The notes beneath the pieces are model-generated. The model was not told where the DNA came from. It searched no databases and saw nothing but the letters and a program-made list of their open reading frames with translations. Made by a program: the position numbers and the translations under genes. From NCBI GenBank assembly GCA_024274705.1, contig JAJSAL010000055.1, positions 1 to 64,000 of the forward strand: DNA of 64,000 nucleotides, read 5' to 3'. Positions 37,186 through 46,867 of this stretch are shown here, piece by piece. The DNA is from Spirochaetota bacterium (GTDB lineage: Bacteria; Spirochaetota; Spirochaetia; SPDA01; JAJSAL01). Each line of letters opens with the position of its first letter. The stretch's first letter is position 1.

Positions 37186-38730
37186 ATGAAAAAAAAAGTT
37201 TTCGTTTTGTGTGTAGTATGTATTTCACTGGTTTTCTGCGGAATTGCATCGGCAGAGCAGACGGATTTCGTGGTACTCCTGGATGTTTCAGAGAGCGTTT
37301 TTCCTATCTTTGATGATCTTGTCAATTACCTCATAAAGGATGCTCTTTATTATCAGCTTTCTTTTGGTGACACTTTTCACCTTCTCAGTTTTGCCGGGCA
37401 CACTGAGACGATACTTGAACAGACTATCCGGAACGAAGACGATATTGAGTTTATCGTTTCAACCATTCTTCTGCTGCATCCACTTGGCAAATATACAGAC
37501 CTCATCGGGGCCATGGAAACACTCTACCGATATGTCCAGGGGCTTCCTGTAGCCGGAGACAAGGAAATACTGATACTTACCGACGGTATCCATGATCCGC
37601 CTCCGGGAAGTGCTAATAACTTTTCCCAGGAAGAAGTCAGCCGGCAGCTGGCTGGAATAGCCGAAAACATCCGGAGACAAGGCTGGGAAGTGCACATCCT
37701 CCGTCTCCCCTCCGATGGTGCACTTTCCAGCGAGACAGCCCCGTTATTCGATGAACGTGATAATCTTGGGACCCTTTCAGAGATCCTTGACATAGAAACC
37801 ACTGAATACACTACAGAAAAAAACGGCGAGATTTCAAACCTTACGTTTGGATCCCCTTCAGTCGGGTTTCCAACTCACCTGGGTAAAGTCAACCCGCGTT
37901 TCAAAGTTCCTTTGACCATAACGAACTACCAGGATAATCAGCTTCTTATAAAACTTTCTGCCGTTATGTATGCCGGTGAGAACATACTCGAGAAGCCCGT
38001 GGTAACCGTTATCAAGGAACATGACGAAAAAATTATTACCCCCCGTATTACTGCCCCTCGTTCCTTTGGGCAGGGAGAAAACAGCCTTGACATATCCCTT
38101 GTGTTCGAAGACGACCTTAAGGTCGCGCCCAACCGGGGTGTAATACATTTTTATCTCAAGAAAACACGGGAACAGGGAAGAGAGAGCACTCTTTCCTTTC
38201 TTATGACATCGGTCCTGATTGTCATAGTAGTGACGGTTATCCTGGTATTGTTTTTCATTGTAAAAAATATTCTTTGGCGTTCCTCCGGAGTTGCAGGATC
38301 GCACGCCCGTGTCCAATACGAAACGGCGACAGCGTCTCCAGGAAAGGGGTACACACCGATAGAGCTCTTCGTTTCCGGACAGAACAAGCACATCGGCCTG
38401 CGGAATGTTCAGCTTATGTCTACCGGATCGAAGAAGGGACTCGGGGGAAAGGGCTCAAGTTTTATTATTTTTCTTCTTGATTTTCCACGAAACATCGGTG
38501 AAATTACATGTGAGGGTGAAACCTATACGTTTTATCCCCTGCGTTACGAATTTTTTCCTGAACATGAAGGGGCTGTTGAAAACTGTCTCGGCCGGGAAAT
38601 TACCGCTATATCGAAAAAACAAAGGGGAATACGGTTTGTTTTCCGGAAATACGTCTCGCCTCTGGAGAAGATCAACAAGATTATGCACCTGACGGATAAA
38701 CCGGGAAAAATTAACGGCTGCCTTCCATAA
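37186..38730 (+). CDS. von Willebrand factor A domain membrane protein
   Basis: This protein of about 514 residues has a signal peptide (about 1-24, ending ASAEQ), a vWA domain (about 25-195) with the MIDAS motif DVSES and the later ILTDGIHD segment, a beta-rich region, one membrane segment (about residues 340-365, VLIVIVVTVILVLFF) and a cytoplasmic C-terminal domain of about 150 residues. The intact MIDAS suggests metal-dependent binding of a protein partner in the periplasm. The ATG at 37186 is the preferred start; a GTG nine bases upstream is possible. The 3' end overlaps the convergent HEAT gene by 20 bases. Confidence 0.8.
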   Translation: MKKKVFVLCVVCISLVFCGIASAEQTDFVVLLDVSESVFPIFDDLVNYLIKDALYYQLSFGDTFHLLSFAGHTETILEQTIRNEDDIEFIVSTILLLHPLGKYTDLIGAMETLYRYVQGLPVAGDKEILILTDGIHDPPPGSANNFSQEEVSRQLAGIAENIRRQGWEVHILRLPSDGALSSETAPLFDERDNLGTLSEILDIETTEYTTEKNGEISNLTFGSPSVGFPTHLGKVNPRFKVPLTITNYQDNQLLIKLSAVMYAGENILEKPVVTVIKEHDEKIITPRITAPRSFGQGENSLDISLVFEDDLKVAPNRGVIHFYLKKTREQGRESTLSFLMTSVLIVIVVTVILVLFFIVKNILWRSSGVAGSHARVQYETATASPGKGYTPIELFVSGQNKHIGLRNVQLMSTGSKKGLGGKGSSFIIFLLDFPRNIGEITCEGETYTFYPLRYEFFPEHEGAVENCLGREITAISKKQRGIRFVFRKYVSPLEKINKIMHLTDKPGKINGCLP

Positions 38731-40051
38731 TGCTAAGGGCTGTTTTCCGTATCTGCATATGGTTCCCCTCCTCTGTAAGTTGCTCAACCCGTTCCTTCTG
38801 TGAACCCACACCGTTTTTTTCCAGACCGCGCAGACCGTACAGTTTCATTGTAATCGAAGAATGATCCAGGAACCTGGCAAAAATCGACTCCAGCTTCCCG
38901 GATTCAGCTGTAGAAAGCTCGAGACCTATTGATTCAAGAAGAGGAGACCTGGGAGCTCCCCACTCCTCCTCGATGACCCCTTTAATAACGGAAATTGAGG
39001 AATCCAGATCGTTAACAACGAGACGATGAAGAGATTCTCTACGAAGAGAAAGAGGCACCTTTCTATCGGAAAACAGTTCCCGTAAGAAATTATATGAATC
39101 CTTGGTACCGATTAACCCCAGGGCTTTTACCGATTCGATGCGCACGCTCTGTTCAGGGTCTTTGCGTGCTTTATACTGTAATATGGGAATCGCTTCTTTT
39201 GCCTGTAGATCCCCCAGGCCCTGGGCTGCGGAAATGCGTACTTTCACATACGAATCTTTCAGCCCTTCAATAAGGAAGGGAACCACGTCGGCATCTTTAA
39301 ACCCGCTCATCGCATACATGGCATAAGAGCGAAGGATCACATCATCCGTAGCATATGCCTTTTCGATCGATCCTATGGCAGCGGGATCACCGATTTTACG
39401 CAGCGAATCGCAGGCGTATCTACGAATAATACTTTCCTGGTCATCATCCTCAGCTATCGCGGAGAGAAAAGGGACAGAATCGTAAGACTTAAGATCTCCT
39501 AAGGCCAGGATAATGTTGGGCTTGAGATTTTCAGAAAAATCGGGATCCTCATATAGAGTTCGCAAGGTAGATTCGAAATCAGTTCTGCCTGACTTTCCGG
39601 CAGCTCTCAAAGCTGAAGACGCAACTGCAGTATCATCTGAAGAAATCAGCTGAAAAATGATTTCATCGGCTGTGTCGTTTCTAAAATCAGAAAAATAATT
39701 AACTACAGCAATAAGAAGATCCTGGTTTTCATCTTCCCAGTTTTCCAGAATCGGAAGGGCAGCTTCCTGTGCCCCTCCGAATGAAGCACCTTTGAAGTAG
39801 GTAAGAATCCTTGATTTAAGATCATTGTTATTCGAAGATGAAAGAATTTTGACCAATTCATCGAAAAATTCTTCATTTTTTTCTTTTTCCAGGGCATCGA
39901 TAAGGGTGGTGATCTCGGAATCGATACCGAACTGTAGTGTTTCAAGGCGTTCTTCCGACAGGCTTTTTATTTCTTCTTTTTTCTCGGGCTCTTCCTGAGC
40001 TGTTAAAGTGCTGCACACCGCCATCAGCAATAGACATAATATTTTTTTCAC
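38711..40051 (-). CDS. Exported HEAT-repeat protein
   Basis: This 446-residue protein has a signal peptide (about 1-18, ending LTAQE), an acidic N-terminal region and then eight or more HEAT/PBS-lyase-like repeats (for example SSALRAAGKSGRTDFE, RRYACDSLRKIGDPAAIG, VRISAAQGLGDLQAKEAIP, VRIESVKALGLIGTKDS). Such repeats bind proteins; the partner is unknown. The start is GTG, overlapping the murJ stop by 4 bases. It is the last gene of the rimP-nusA run and its stop codon lies inside the convergent vWA gene. Confidence 0.82.
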   Translation of the reverse strand: MKKILCLLLMAVCSTLTAQEEPEKKEEIKSLSEERLETLQFGIDSEITTLIDALEKEKNEEFFDELVKILSSSNNNDLKSRILTYFKGASFGGAQEAALPILENWEDENQDLLIAVVNYFSDFRNDTADEIIFQLISSDDTAVASSALRAAGKSGRTDFESTLRTLYEDPDFSENLKPNIILALGDLKSYDSVPFLSAIAEDDDQESIIRRYACDSLRKIGDPAAIGSIEKAYATDDVILRSYAMYAMSGFKDADVVPFLIEGLKDSYVKVRISAAQGLGDLQAKEAIPILQYKARKDPEQSVRIESVKALGLIGTKDSYNFLRELFSDRKVPLSLRRESLHRLVVNDLDSSISVIKGVIEEEWGAPRSPLLESIGLELSTAESGKLESIFARFLDHSSITMKLYGLRGLEKNGVGSQKERVEQLTEEGNHMQIRKTALSIMEGSR

Positions 40052-41616
40052 TTCTTCATCCGTTTCTTCATCATATCAAAAAATAGTTCCACTTTTAAGA
40101 GATAAAACAGCAGTAGAATAAGTGCAATTCCCGGAACTGCACAGCCCAGGAGCAACCCGAAAGTTCTCAGAGAACTTCCCTGACGCCACCAGTTGCCGGT
40201 GAGACGGATAAAAAGGGTCATGTAACACAGAGCCGGCACCAGGGAGAGAAGGACCTTCCACAGTGTTCCGAATATGTACCTCCTTTCGAAGTACTTTAGT
40301 CGCCTGCGGGCAAGAATGATCATCAGGATAAATCCCAGGGTAAATGATATCGTGTTTGCCAGTGCAAGGCCGATTACCTTAAGTGATGTGGATTTAAGCC
40401 AGATTGAAAGGATAACATCTACAGTACATACGATTACTGCCAGGATGAAGGGTGTCCTGAAATCACCTGATGCATAATAAAAACGCTGAAAAAAATTAAA
40501 AGCCCCTACGCTGAAAAGTCCGAGAGCGTAGGCAAAAAGAACTCTGGATGTAATAAACGTATCTGCCAGGGTGAAAGCTCCCCTGAAAAGAGCAACAGAG
40601 ATGATCTCCTTTCCCGCTAGTGTCAAAAAAAGAGAAGAAGGAAGGAGAAATATCAATAGGAACCGGATGCCGTACTGGATACTGTCACGTAAACCCTGCA
40701 GGTCCTGCACGGCAGCCTGCCTGCTCATCTTGGGAAATAGTACAGTTGCAATAGAAGCTGAAAATATCCCAAAAGGGAGTTGAAAAAAAACGAGAGCGTA
40801 ATGCAGGGCTGAGGAACTGCCTGTTTCAAGTCCTGTCGCAAAACGGGCGGCGATCTGCTGGTTTACCGTGAAAACGGATGCAGTCGCAACTACCGGCAGC
40901 CAGCCCCGCATAATTCTTCGGAATTCTTCGTTTTGAAACGAAAAATCGAGTTTAAAATCGTATCCAAGTTTCCTGAAGAAGGGGGTCTGGAAAAGTATCT
41001 GCATCAAACCTCCGCCGAGAACACCCACCGCCATGGAAAATATTCCTAGACGCTGATGGAGCATCACTACCGATGTAATAACCGAAATAGAAAACAGGAT
41101 AGGTGTGATCGCCGGAATGAAAAAAGAATTATGTGAATTCAGTACACCCATGAGGATCGCAGAGATACTGATGAGAAGGAGATAGTTAATAAACCATCGG
41201 AAAAGCCTGACAGAGAGAACGAGAAGCTCCGGGTCGTCGAATTCAACAAGAACTATACGAATCAGGGGGTTCGCGAAAACAATGCAAAGAACACTGAAAG
41301 GTATGAGAATCAGAAGCTGAAATGATATAATGTTCCTTACAATACCCCGGGACACCTTATCCGTTGTATCTTTTACAAGAACGGAAGAGAGCACAGGGAT
41401 AAATGCCGATGAGAGAGCTCCCTCAGCTAAAAGTTTTCGGAGATTATTAGGAATCGTGAATACCGTGTTCAGAACATCAGCCTGGCCGCCTGCTCCGAAA
41501 ATAGCACTGATAAGGGCGATGCGCACGAATCCAAGAATCCTGGATATCAGTGTACATATCATAACTAGGAACGCAGAGAAAGAACTTTTCTGGATATGCT
41601 GTTCTTCTTCGTTCAT
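40048..41616 (-). CDS. murJ: Lipid II flippase MurJ
   Basis: MurJ moves lipid II across the inner membrane for peptidoglycan synthesis. The 522-residue protein has about fourteen membrane segments and the MOP-superfamily signatures of MurJ: SRILGFVRIALISAIFGAG (core RILGFVR, about residues 26-32), the IPNNLRKLLAEGALSSAFIPV segment (core LLAEGALSSAFIP) and the PFGIFSASIATVLFP motif. The essential arginines of the central cavity are plausibly those in RILGFVR and LRKLL. It overlaps tgt by 4 bases upstream and the HEAT gene by 4 bases downstream. Confidence 0.95.
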   Translation of the reverse strand: MNEEEQHIQKSSFSAFLVMICTLISRILGFVRIALISAIFGAGGQADVLNTVFTIPNNLRKLLAEGALSSAFIPVLSSVLVKDTTDKVSRGIVRNIISFQLLILIPFSVLCIVFANPLIRIVLVEFDDPELLVLSVRLFRWFINYLLLISISAILMGVLNSHNSFFIPAITPILFSISVITSVVMLHQRLGIFSMAVGVLGGGLMQILFQTPFFRKLGYDFKLDFSFQNEEFRRIMRGWLPVVATASVFTVNQQIAARFATGLETGSSSALHYALVFFQLPFGIFSASIATVLFPKMSRQAAVQDLQGLRDSIQYGIRFLLIFLLPSSLFLTLAGKEIISVALFRGAFTLADTFITSRVLFAYALGLFSVGAFNFFQRFYYASGDFRTPFILAVIVCTVDVILSIWLKSTSLKVIGLALANTISFTLGFILMIILARRRLKYFERRYIFGTLWKVLLSLVPALCYMTLFIRLTGNWWRQGSSLRTFGLLLGCAVPGIALILLLFYLLKVELFFDMMKKRMKK

Positions 41617-42734
41617 GCCTGTGTACCGTTATAAGCCGCGAGGAACTGTTTTTTAAAAGCTGTAAAGGTTCCTGAAGAAACCGCTTCCCGGATGTCCCTG
41701 ACCAGCCGAAATAAAAAAGAGAGATTGTGGCAGCTCGTCAGAACCGGTCCAAGAATTTCCCTGGCTTTGAAGAGATGACGAAGATAGGCTTTTGAATATC
41801 GGGAGCATGTATAACATCCGCACCCTTCTTCGATTGGAGTAAAATCAAGGCGGTGTTTCTCCCATTTCAGCGCAATCGTCCCTCGGGACGTAAATACCGT
41901 TCCATTCCTGGCTATCCGGGTGGGAAAAACACAATCGAAAATATCTATCCCCATTTCAACTGCTTCCAGGATGTACTCCGGTGTTCCGATTCCCATCAGG
42001 TATCGTGGTTTGTCTTCAGGTAAAAGCGGGGCGGTAAAATGGAGCAGCTCACAGAAGAGGGGAAACGGTTCGCCTACAGATAGACCGCCGATGGCGTATC
42101 CGGGAAATTCGATTTCCATGAGTTCGTCAGCGCTCCGTTTGCGCAGCTCTTTGAAAAAATTTCCCTGGACTATGCCGAAAAGGGCACCCGGCAGCGGGGA
42201 TTCTTTCTCCTTCCACCGCTTCCGGCTTCTCAGGGCCCATGCTGTCGTTATATTGCTCGCCTTCAGTGCTTCGTTATAAGAAATTTCCGGTGGAGTACAC
42301 ACATCGAGACACATCCTGACATCGCTTCCCAGCTCTGCTTGTACATCTACCGCGTCTTCCGGAGAAAGAAAATGGGCGGATCCATCTATATGTGAACGGA
42401 AGCGAACCCCCTCCTCTGTGATTTTTCCAAACGAAGCCAGTGAGAAAATCTGATAACCACCTGAATCTGTGAGGATATTATGGTTCCAGTTTGCAAATCT
42501 ATGGATACCTCCCGCCTGACGGATAACATCCATCCCGGGCCGTAAATAGAGATGGTAGGCATTCCCAAGAATCAGGTTGAAACCGATCTCTTCCAGCATG
42601 GTATGAGGCACGGCTTTAACCGTACCGTTAGTCCCCACCGGCATAAATGCAGGGGTATGAACATCACCATGGTACAAAGAAAGCAACCCTCTTCTGGCAG
42701 CACTTCCAGGATCTCTATGTTGTACAGCAAACAT
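41613..42734 (-). CDS. tgt: Queuine tRNA-ribosyltransferase
   Basis: Tgt exchanges guanine at tRNA position 34 for preQ1, the first tRNA step of queuosine synthesis. The 373-residue TIM barrel shows LGNAYHLYLRPG, the catalytic DSGGYQIFSL, GGLSVGEP, the nucleophile in FDCVFPTRIARNG and the zinc site CGCYTC...H near the C-terminus. The ATG at 42734 is chosen because GAGG lies 6 bases upstream and family members begin just before FAVQHRD; an upstream frame extension overlaps lptG. No queA or yajC is beside it. Confidence 0.95.
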   Translation of the reverse strand: MFAVQHRDPGSAARRGLLSLYHGDVHTPAFMPVGTNGTVKAVPHTMLEEIGFNLILGNAYHLYLRPGMDVIRQAGGIHRFANWNHNILTDSGGYQIFSLASFGKITEEGVRFRSHIDGSAHFLSPEDAVDVQAELGSDVRMCLDVCTPPEISYNEALKASNITTAWALRSRKRWKEKESPLPGALFGIVQGNFFKELRKRSADELMEIEFPGYAIGGLSVGEPFPLFCELLHFTAPLLPEDKPRYLMGIGTPEYILEAVEMGIDIFDCVFPTRIARNGTVFTSRGTIALKWEKHRLDFTPIEEGCGCYTCSRYSKAYLRHLFKAREILGPVLTSCHNLSFLFRLVRDIREAVSSGTFTAFKKQFLAAYNGTQA

Positions 42735-42751
42735 GATAAGCCTCGTATATG

Positions 42752-43831
42752 TCAGGTGCGAGCTATCCTGAACAGCCAGATACTCGGAATGAAAAAGAAA
42801 ATCAATGTACCCCATGCCCCTGCAGTTGGAGGAATATACCCGAGTTTTGCAAAAAGTACCAGTATCATCTGAATTACATAGTACACCACGGTAATAACAA
42901 GACTGGCCAGGAGACTCATAAGAAGAATATTTTTCCTGAACCTGCCTCCCAGCACACTAGAAATAAATGTAACAATGATCGGGGTAAACGCAAAAGCGAA
43001 CCGTTTATAGTATTCGGTCTGTGCTCCCCGGAACGGAAGTCCTGCCCTTTTGAGAGTGCCGACCCACTCCCGGGCTTCCTTCATCCGCATCTCTTCAACA
43101 TTGCGTATGGTCTTTCGGAATGTTGAAGGCGGTTCGTCGTACTGTTCCTTCAGGAAGGAATCGCTTTTCAACTCTGTGATAAATTCGTTCTGTTCATCCC
43201 AAAAAAACACCCGGCTTCTATGAAATTCCCACACACCCTCTTTCCATGTTGCCTGCTCGGCGTCTATCCTCTGTACGAATTTTCCTTCGGTATCCAGCTC
43301 AAGTACGGTAACCCCCGAAAGTGTCTGGTTTTTATCGTTGTAATAATCAGCTTGGTAAATAACGGTGCTGTTCCTGCTTAACACCGTGATATTTGTATTA
43401 CTGAAGGAGACCTGCTGTTTGAGAAGAGTTTTTGTCATCTCGTTTTTCTGTTTGAATGAGTCGATCACCACATATTCATCGAAAAAGAATCCCCCTGCGC
43501 TAAGGAAGAAACCAATGACCCACAGCGGGAAAATAAAACGGAACAAGGATATTCCCGAGCCGAATATGGAAATCAGTTCGTTATTCGAGTAGTAATTACC
43601 AAGAGTAAAAGATATGGAAAAAAGGAGTGCCGGCGGAATAGAAAAAGCAATACATTTAGGCATGTAGAAATAGGCAACCTGAAGGATCTGAAAAATTGTT
43701 ACATCGTTATTTAAATATCTCCAGAGATTGGAGAAGAGATCAACAAGCTGCAGAATTAACACGAAAAAAAGGAGTGCAAAGAGAAACACGGACAGAAAGG
43801 ATTTCACGATCATAACGTTGAGTATTTTCAT
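42752..43831 (-). CDS. lptG: LptF/LptG family permease, second copy (LptG-like)
   Basis: LptF and LptG form the membrane part of the ABC exporter that extracts lipopolysaccharide from the inner membrane. This protein of about 359 residues has three N-terminal and three C-terminal membrane segments flanking a periplasmic beta domain. The N-terminal VLILQLVDLFSNLWRYLNND (core QLVDLFSNLWRY) and the C-terminal PIIVTFISSVLGGRFRKN are YjgP/YjgQ features. It overlaps the paired lptF by 4 bases (ATGA). Which of the two is F or G is taken from order and size only. Confidence 0.85.
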   Translation of the reverse strand: MKILNVMIVKSFLSVFLFALLFFVLILQLVDLFSNLWRYLNNDVTIFQILQVAYFYMPKCIAFSIPPALLFSISFTLGNYYSNNELISIFGSGISLFRFIFPLWVIGFFLSAGGFFFDEYVVIDSFKQKNEMTKTLLKQQVSFSNTNITVLSRNSTVIYQADYYNDKNQTLSGVTVLELDTEGKFVQRIDAEQATWKEGVWEFHRSRVFFWDEQNEFITELKSDSFLKEQYDEPPSTFRKTIRNVEEMRMKEAREWVGTLKRAGLPFRGAQTEYYKRFAFAFTPIIVTFISSVLGGRFRKNILLMSLLASLVITVVYYVIQMILVLFAKLGYIPPTAGAWGTLIFFFIPSIWLFRIART

Positions 43832-45150
43832 TTTCGCAGCCTTATCAGAAAAAAGAGCGATCCCAGGACCAGCATAACAAAATTCGGTATCCACATCGAC
43901 AGAAACGGGGGATACCCTACCCTCAATCCAAGAGTCTGTCCCACAAGCAGCATCCCCCAGTAGATAACAGATATGAGCAACCCGATGCCGAAACCGACAG
44001 AACGCCCGCTTCTTCTGGTAAACAGCCCTACCGGAAAGGCGAAAAAGATAAACACAAGGCAGGCAAAGGGAACAGAGAACTTTTTATAGAATTCCAGCTT
44101 ATACAGCTGGAGGGAGCGATCGTTAATTTTTTTTGCGAGGGCGTTTTCGTAATTGTTCAAAAGTATATCAAGCCTGTTCGTTACCGTTTCTAAAGATTCC
44201 CTTCCGGATTCGAGAAGTTCCAAAGATGCAATATATTCAAAGGCCAGTGCCTGGTATCTTGATGCCAGGGAGCGCATATACTCATTCTGCTTCTCTTCCA
44301 AACGCTTGCTTTTTTCCTGTATCACATTGTATACATCTATGGACCGCATTTCACCCGGTCCGGGGTTACGGATAGAAAAAGTAATATCTTTTAAAAGGAT
44401 ATTATATATCATGGTCTCTGCTTCGCTGTACTCGAAGCGGTCCCTCTTCTGAGCGTCAACGGTCTGGCTGTAAACTTGTTCCAGTTGAAGGGATATCACC
44501 CCCTGCTGGTCACCGGCATCTACCAGTTTGGCCGTAGCGGCAGTAATGATCCGTTTGTTCTTTTCTTCTGTTTTATCGAATATCACAACATTACTGATAA
44601 TCCTCTCATCAACGTTTCCGGTTATGATAATACTGTCCTGGTACCGTTTAATCGAGTATGGCTCAAGCTCGATTTCCGGATTGGAGTAGATCAGGTCCCG
44701 GTACAGCTTCAGGAAGTTCACCGTGCCCCTTGGTAGAAAATAATCGTTAACAGTAAAAGAGAGACAGGAAAGGAGCACGCCCATAACGAACAACGGAATG
44801 AATATTCTCTTCTGTGGAATTCCTGAAGCCAGGAAAGCCAGTATTTCGTTATCCGATGAAAATCTACCGACGGTCATAAGGGCGCCCACTAACGAGGCAA
44901 AAGGAACAGAGAGAGAAATGATGAGAGGAAATGAATACACCACCAGTAGAATGACGGATTTAAAGGGTACATGTTTAGAGAGAATATCTTCTGCAAGAAG
45001 CAGGAGTTGGTTAACAAAAAATATGAAGAAAAAAAAGAGAAACGATACGAAAAATGAAAATATGAATTCTTTTGAAATGTAACGATAAATGATTCCGTAG
45101 CTGCGTCTGTATCTGCCAGTTAGGTTTCCCGCTGTCAGCACCATCCTCAT
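43828..45150 (-). CDS. lptF: LptF/LptG family permease, first copy (LptF-like)
   Basis: This 440-residue YjgP/YjgQ-family protein has the same six-segment layout as its neighbour, with IYRYISKEFIFSF at the membrane entry, SLSVPFASLVGALMTVGRFSSDNEI (core GRFSSDNEI, about residue 96) and a C-terminal VPFACLVFIFFAFPVGLF. A long helical insert in the periplasmic part (about residues 265-345) is larger than in proteobacterial LptF. Start ATG follows the dut stop with no gap. The ABC subunit LptB is not in the window. Confidence 0.87.
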   Translation of the reverse strand: MRMVLTAGNLTGRYRRSYGIIYRYISKEFIFSFFVSFLFFFFIFFVNQLLLLAEDILSKHVPFKSVILLVVYSFPLIISLSVPFASLVGALMTVGRFSSDNEILAFLASGIPQKRIFIPLFVMGVLLSCLSFTVNDYFLPRGTVNFLKLYRDLIYSNPEIELEPYSIKRYQDSIIITGNVDERIISNVVIFDKTEEKNKRIITAATAKLVDAGDQQGVISLQLEQVYSQTVDAQKRDRFEYSEAETMIYNILLKDITFSIRNPGPGEMRSIDVYNVIQEKSKRLEEKQNEYMRSLASRYQALAFEYIASLELLESGRESLETVTNRLDILLNNYENALAKKINDRSLQLYKLEFYKKFSVPFACLVFIFFAFPVGLFTRRSGRSVGFGIGLLISVIYWGMLLVGQTLGLRVGYPPFLSMWIPNFVMLVLGSLFFLIRLRK

Positions 45151-45591
45151 CTATTTCCCGGTGGATCCGAATCCTCCGCTTCCCCGTTCAGTTTCTTCCA
45201 GCTCGGTTTTAATGGTAAAATCCGCTTTTTGAACACGAGAGAAAACGATTTGAGCAATCCGCTCTCCCCTGTTTATAGTATACGGTTCCTTTCCAAGATT
45301 GATAAGGATGATTTTTATTTCTCCCCGGTAATCAGAATCGATTGTTCCCGGTGAGTTCAATACAGTTAGACCGTTGCGCGAGGCTAAACCCGACCTGGGG
45401 CGTACCTGTGCTTCAAAGCCGGCAGGAATTTCCATGCTTAGGCCGGTCGGTATCAACCCCCGTTCTCCAGGTTTCAGTTCGAAGGATTCTTGGATATTCG
45501 CACGCAGATCGGCACCGGAAGCACAATCAGAACCGTATACAGGTTTAAGATCTTCATGTTTCAGGGTGATCTTTACGGCAATCCGATCCAT
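45151..45591 (-). CDS. dut: dUTP diphosphatase
   Basis: Dut hydrolyses dUTP to dUMP and keeps uracil out of DNA. The 146-residue trimeric-type enzyme has the five family motifs: ASGADLRAN, RPRSGLA, the GTIDSDYRGEIK block with the catalytic aspartate, GERIAQIVF, and the C-terminal RGSGGFGSTGK. The start at ATG 45591 fits the usual length; a longer frame would overlap the M16 gene. It follows the M16 gene after one base and abuts lptF. Confidence 0.96.
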   Translation of the reverse strand: MDRIAVKITLKHEDLKPVYGSDCASGADLRANIQESFELKPGERGLIPTGLSMEIPAGFEAQVRPRSGLASRNGLTVLNSPGTIDSDYRGEIKIILINLGKEPYTINRGERIAQIVFSRVQKADFTIKTELEETERGSGGFGSTGK

Positions 45592-45592
45592 G

Positions 45593-46867
45593 TCAGGTAC
45601 TCCTGGATACGAATGTAAAATAGTCTTTCTTTTTTCTATGCAGTCGTTTTGTACCGTAGGCGAGAAGGTTAAACGGCTTATTTTTAAGGGAAGTGTCAAT
45701 AAACCGGGTAATATCGTTTCTGGTGATGGACTGAAGAATTTTAATCGTTTTCGGTATATCGTGGATTTCTCCTCCAAGTACATATTGCCTGACAAGTCGC
45801 CTCATTCTGGTTTCCATATCGTCTTTGGAAATACTTACTCCACCAACCAGGTGCGTTATAGCACTTTGTATTTCCTCTGCTGTTATCTGATGTTCCAGGA
45901 CACCCTGTATTTCATTGCCCAGCGCCTGGATAAGTTCAGATATGGTTTCTATTCCGGTACTCGCATAGATCGTCCACAGAGTAATATCGTTGAAAAAGGT
46001 TCTCATCGAGTAAATTGAGTAACATATACCCATTTTTTCTCGAATATTCTGAAATAGACGGGAACTCATGGATTCTCCAAAGAGTGTGGAAAACACGAGA
46101 AAATGATATAGCTCAGGAATGTCCGCAGGGATAGGAAAAGAAAACCCGGCATACAGATGTACCTGGTTGAAACGTCCGGACACATAATCCCAGCAGACAT
46201 TTTCCTGTGGTTCCACCCGGTTTTTTTTCACCGTACCTGTGTTCTCTTTAGGGAGATTCTCTTCAAGCCGGTTTAAGAGCAGGTCCTGGTCGAAACAACC
46301 TGCGCAGGAGATAATCATATTGCCCGGGACGTACCACTGTTCGTGAAAATCAACCAGCCGGTTCCTGGTTATTTTCCGGATATCCGGGATCGTTCCTGTA
46401 ATTTTTCTTGCAAGGGGATGACGTGACCATAATTTGAAAAGAAAGTAATCATAGGCAAGCTCTTCCGGAGAATCTTCGACAGCCAGAATCTCGTTCATAA
46501 TAACACGGCGTTCCTTCTCTATTTCTTCAGGTTCAAGGAGAGATTGAAACATCATTTCAGAAATGATATCGGCAGCAAGGAGTACATGTTCCCCAGGGAG
46601 GGTGCAGTAGTAACAGGTATACTCTTTTTCTGAAAAGGCGTTGAGCATTCCCCCTACACGATCAATTTCCTGGGCAATCTGGTATCCTGTCCGGTTTCTC
46701 GTACCTTTGAAGAGCATGTGTTCAAGGAAATGAGAAACCCCGAGTTCACTCTCATTCTCATCCCTTGAACCTGATAGCAACCAGAAACCGATGGAAACGG
46801 TCTCTGTATGTTCTACTTCCTCGAGAAGAACAGTTGCACCGCATGGAAGCAGTGTGGTATGTATCAA
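45593..46867 (-). CDS. M16-family zinc peptidase
   Basis: This 424-residue processing-peptidase-like protein has the inverted zinc motif H46-F-L-E49-H50, with the third ligand glutamate probably in the ERRVIMNEI segment about 70 residues later. A second, inactive M16 domain follows. Bacterial relatives are annotated PqqL/YmxG and commonly lie beside pnp, as here. The start is a TTG at 46867 that overlaps the pnp stop by 4 bases. Substrate is unknown; no signal peptide is seen, so a cytoplasmic enzyme is likely. Confidence 0.92.
   Translation of the reverse strand: MIHTTLLPCGATVLLEEVEHTETVSIGFWLLSGSRDENESELGVSHFLEHMLFKGTRNRTGYQIAQEIDRVGGMLNAFSEKEYTCYYCTLPGEHVLLAADIISEMMFQSLLEPEEIEKERRVIMNEILAVEDSPEELAYDYFLFKLWSRHPLARKITGTIPDIRKITRNRLVDFHEQWYVPGNMIISCAGCFDQDLLLNRLEENLPKENTGTVKKNRVEPQENVCWDYVSGRFNQVHLYAGFSFPIPADIPELYHFLVFSTLFGESMSSRLFQNIREKMGICYSIYSMRTFFNDITLWTIYASTGIETISELIQALGNEIQGVLEHQITAEEIQSAITHLVGGVSISKDDMETRMRRLVRQYVLGGEIHDIPKTIKILQSITRNDITRFIDTSLKNKPFNLLAYGTKRLHRKKKDYFTFVSRST

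Noticed and set aside
42735-42815. Upstream extension of tgt to 42815
   Set aside because: It overlaps the end of lptG and adds residues foreign to the family, while 42734 has a good ribosome site.
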